Source: Atopobium sp. (GTDB lineage: Bacteria > Actinomycetota > Coriobacteriia > Coriobacteriales > Atopobiaceae). From it: a stretch of DNA of 7,455 nucleotides. The DNA is taken from assembly GCA_015259045.1 (NCBI GenBank), contig JABZHD010000048.1, positions 1 through 7,455 of the forward strand, written 5' to 3'. Below the pieces are notes generated by a model. It searched no databases. It was not told the DNA's origin and saw only the letters and a list, made by a program, of their open reading frames with translations. The translations under genes were made by a program, and so were the position numbers. Below, piece by piece: positions 5,811 through 7,455 of this stretch (its first letter is position 1; each line of letters starts with the position of its first letter).

Positions 5811-5932
5811 GGTTGTCTCCGAAAATCTATAGTTGCCTGATACTTTTTTTGTAGCCCATCTTCTAAATACGTCGAGAAGAACAAATCAATACTGTCTCTA
5901 ATTGGAATCATAGTGTCAATTGCGTTGATATA

Positions 5933-6694
5933 TTACTTTTTCCTCGCCACAAAGTAGTATCGATGAATTTTTCCCTTGATTACGCCATCTTGCTCAATAA
6001 TTTTCTGAGCTTTAAAGAGGTTCTCTTGGTATTTTTTGACTTCAAAGTATGGGAATTCCCAGTCAATGATTCTTGCAAACCAAACAAGAGCACCTACATC
6101 ATAAAATTCTATTGGCCTATAGGCTTCAGCTTCCTCAATAATGTCAAATCCATTATTTATTAATTCTTGTCTGGCAATACTTAAATAAGCTTTAGGAAAG
6201 GGAAGCTCGATATCTCCTAGTAGAAGCTCTACCAGGTCCCTATCATTCTCAGCGCCAACCTGTTGCGTAAGAAACATACCCCCACTTTTAAGAATTCTTT
6301 TTAGTTCTTGTATGTTGTATTTACCGTGTCTGTTGGTAACAAGATCAAAGTAATCATCTTCAAACGGAAGCTCATCTCCTCCGTCAGCTGCCTTAAAGTC
6401 TATCCCTAAAGGAAGGAGTCTCTCTTCACACAGTTTGATGTTTGGAGCATAACCTTCAATTGCTGCAGTCTGTTTAGGATTGGTGAGAAAAGACAAAAGA
6501 AATTCTCCACCACCCGTTTCCATATCTAATAGATAATCAGTATCGTGTAGATAGGATTTGATGATACTTCCAAAGTCCCATGGAAGATCATCCTCTTCTT
6601 TATATCTGTTCCTAATATGGGAGAAATCCCATCCCTTGATATGAGCAATTTCTTGTTCATGAAGCCATTGGGCGAGAAGTGCTTGTTTTTCCAT
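5933..6694 (-). CDS. class I SAM-dependent methyltransferase, substrate unknown
   Basis: The 253-residue protein has the Rossmann-type methyltransferase core. Motif I is LLDMETGGGEF (55-65). The acidic ribose-binding residue is probably E80 (in AAIEGYAPN), and motif II is PFEDDYFDLVTNRHG (110-124). A post-motif FLTQQVG follows, then a C-terminal half rich in aromatic residues (WFARIIDWEFPYFEVKKY) that probably shapes the substrate site. An N-terminal helical part of about 50 residues precedes the core. This layout resembles small-molecule or uncharacterised methyltransferases common in Firmicutes and Coriobacteria; I do not recognise a named family. The start has AAGGAAA (6701-6707), 6 nt upstream of the ATG. 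The gene heads the minus-strand block that ends with the VOC and GNAT genes and may be transcribed with them. Confidence 0.85.
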   Translation of the reverse strand: MEKQALLAQWLHEQEIAHIKGWDFSHIRNRYKEEDDLPWDFGSIIKSYLHDTDYLLDMETGGGEFLLSFLTNPKQTAAIEGYAPNIKLCEERLLPLGIDFKAADGGDELPFEDDYFDLVTNRHGKYNIQELKRILKSGGMFLTQQVGAENDRDLVELLLGDIELPFPKAYLSIARQELINNGFDIIEEAEAYRPIEFYDVGALVWFARIIDWEFPYFEVKKYQENLFKAQKIIEQDGVIKGKIHRYYFVARKK

Positions 6695-6734
6695 AGTATG
6701 TTTCCTTAAGACCGTGATTTTCGGATGTGCAATT

Positions 6735-6740
6735 ATTATA
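6735..6740 (-). promoter_or_regulatory. candidate -10 element of the methyltransferase gene
   Basis: A perfect TATAAT lies about 40 bp upstream of the start codon on the minus strand. No good -35 hexamer is found 16 to 18 bp further upstream, so the promoter is tentative. Confidence 0.35.
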
Positions 6741-6772
6741 TATCGTTTGACTGTATAGAAGGATTTTTACCT

Positions 6773-6811
6773 AATCTACCTGCCTATTTATCATATTTAT
6801 GCAGGTAGATT
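6773..6811. repeat. large perfect stem-loop with a direct repeat in its loop
   Basis: AATCTACCTGC (6773-6783) and GCAGGTAGATT (6801-6811) form an 11-bp perfect inverted repeat. The 17-nt loop (6784-6800) contains TATTTAT-CA-TATTTAT. No T-run adjoins it on either strand, so it is not a standard terminator. It lies between the methyltransferase gene and an insertion sequence. The structure is seen; its role is unknown. Confidence 0.6.
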
Positions 6812-7009
6812 GCTTATTTTATATATAAAAGGGGAGTAAAAGGTTAAAACATACAATGAAGCGTTAAGCTGTGTAATTTTTGTATTTTCACAACATTGAA
6901 TATATAAAGCTCTTGTTATTAAATTATTTCAAGACGATTTATCAATAAGTATAACTATAAAAAATTGATTAGCTTTAAAATAAATTTAAGAGAGATAGAC
7001 AAAAGAAAA

Positions 7010-7036
7010 GTTACGTCTCAAAAAGTGGTGTAAGGC
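7010..7036. repeat. probable terminal inverted repeat of the IS256-family element
   Basis: The stretch carries GTCTCAAAAAGTGGTGTAA (7015-7033). The GTGTAA core lies 18 nt from the proposed tip, a distance that fits my recollection of the IS256 end. It lies about 30 bp outside the transposase stop codon. The partner repeat is outside the window. Confidence 0.45.
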
Positions 7037-7063
7037 TATTTCCTCACTACCTTCTAGCCTACA

Positions 7064-7455
7064 TTATGCCACCTCTCTGCAAACCTTAAAGTCACTATCA
7101 ATTACTTGTAAGAGATGGTCGATGGTCTCTTGTGTACACGCTTCTCTCTGAGGGAGTTCTTCAAAGAGAAGAGAGCGTTTGTCCATGAAGTGCGTTGCTA
7201 CAAACCACTCTTCGTTTTGATTGATACATACCGCTCCTACAAGGCGAAGCATTGCTTGTTTGGAGGGAAATACTCCAACAACACGTGTACGCTTCTTTAT
7301 TTCTTTGTTGAATCTTTCACAGAGATTGTTTGTACGTATCCAGTGAGCATGTTCTTTTGGAAAGTCTAGGTAGGTCAGTACATACGGCTCTGACTCTTCT
7401 AGAAGATGTGCTCCTCTTGGATCTATCTTTTCATACACTTCATAGAGATGCTCAA
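7064..7455 (-). CDS. IS256-family (Mutator-type) transposase, C-terminal fragment
   Basis: The last 129 residues of the transposase are visible; the frame is open through the right window edge, and family members are usually about 390 to 430 residues long. The segment HWIRTNNLCERFNKEIKKRTRVVGVFPSK is the hallmark of the family and probably contains the third acidic residue of its DDE triad (the Glu in CERFN). The downstream LRLVGAVCINQNEEW is also conserved. A GTG at 7436-7438 is in frame but is not the start, since the coding frame and the family similarity continue upstream (EHLYE). There is no internal stop or frameshift in the visible part, so the copy may be intact. Confidence 0.92.
   Translation of the reverse strand, partial: EHLYEVYEKIDPRGAHLLEESEPYVLTYLDFPKEHAHWIRTNNLCERFNKEIKKRTRVVGVFPSKQAMLRLVGAVCINQNEEWFVATHFMDKRSLLFEELPQREACTQETIDHLLQVIDSDFKVCREVA

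Larger units (their letters stand above)
6695..7009. other. AT-rich intergenic region
   Basis: This stretch of about 315 bp holds the upstream region of the methyltransferase gene and the stem-loop at 6773-6811. From 6812 to 7009 it is very AT-rich and shows no reading frame of credible length, no tRNA-like cloverleaf and no terminator. A ribosome-binding-like GGGGAG at 6832-6837 is followed only by a three-codon frame. Confidence 0.6.
7010..7455 (-). mobile_element. IS256-family insertion sequence, 3' end only
   Basis: The element runs from a probable terminal repeat at about 7010 past the window edge and contains the C-terminal part of a Mutator-type transposase. Only one end is visible, so neither its completeness nor a target-site duplication can be judged. 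The boundary may be off by a few bases. Confidence 0.75.

Noticed and set aside
5859..5880. TCTTCT/AGAAGA inverted repeat downstream of the methyltransferase gene
   Set aside because: The 6-bp stem has a 10-nt loop and no T-run on the relevant strand, so it does not support a terminator.
5811..5932. Separate promoter for the VOC gene (TTGACA at 5914-5919, minus strand)
   Set aside because: The best partner hexamer, CAGTAT, is 19 bp away and poor, so co-transcription from the methyltransferase gene cannot be excluded or shown.
6832..6867. Small gene after the GGGGAG motif
   Set aside because: The following ATG at 6856 reads only three codons before a stop.
6917..6945. Minus-strand promoter TTGATA-N17-TTAATA in the AT-rich gap
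   Set aside because: Such matches are expected by chance at this AT content, and no gene starts within 200 bp downstream.

Overview
The window looks like chromosome of a low-GC actinobacterium, most likely a member of the Coriobacteriia (Atopobium/Lancefieldella-like). This rests on three things: the actinobacterial order lexA, then a divergent LysM membrane protein, then nrdR; an SOS operator of the Gram-positive GAAC-N4-GTTC type; and the AT-leaning base composition. The genus is an inference, since no rRNA or marker search was possible.

Left part (1-1287): lexA (minus strand) and a small membrane-anchored LysM gene (plus strand) are transcribed back to back from a 186-bp region. That region carries two good sigma-A-type promoters and four SOS boxes arranged as two pairs, each pair 24 bp centre to centre. 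The LysM protein resembles in architecture and position the SOS-induced division inhibitors YneA, DivS and ChiZ/Rv2719c. Together they form a DNA-damage checkpoint module: LexA cleavage would derepress both genes and pause division.

Middle part (1385-4778): nrdR (repressor of ribonucleotide reductase genes), dut (dUTPase, start overlapping the nrdR stop) and an AzgA-type purine permease form a plus-strand nucleotide-supply cluster closed by a strong terminator. trxB (thioredoxin reductase) follows as its own unit behind a second hairpin and a Fur/PerR-like palindrome. A bidirectional terminator separates it from the next block.

Right part (4871-6694, minus strand): three accessory-looking genes, a class I SAM-dependent methyltransferase, a VOC/glyoxalase-fold protein and a GNAT acetyltransferase. 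The last two are probably one operon. The GNAT protein has an unusual Gly-to-Asp change in its acetyl-CoA loop.

Right end (6695-7455): about 300 bp of AT-rich non-coding DNA with a large perfect stem-loop, then the 3' end of an IS256-family insertion sequence that runs off the window.

Most genes are ordinary core genes. The parts most worth a second look are the paired SOS operators with the structured leader of the LysM gene, the palindrome upstream of trxB, and the stem-loop beside the insertion sequence. No clearly new multi-gene system is visible.
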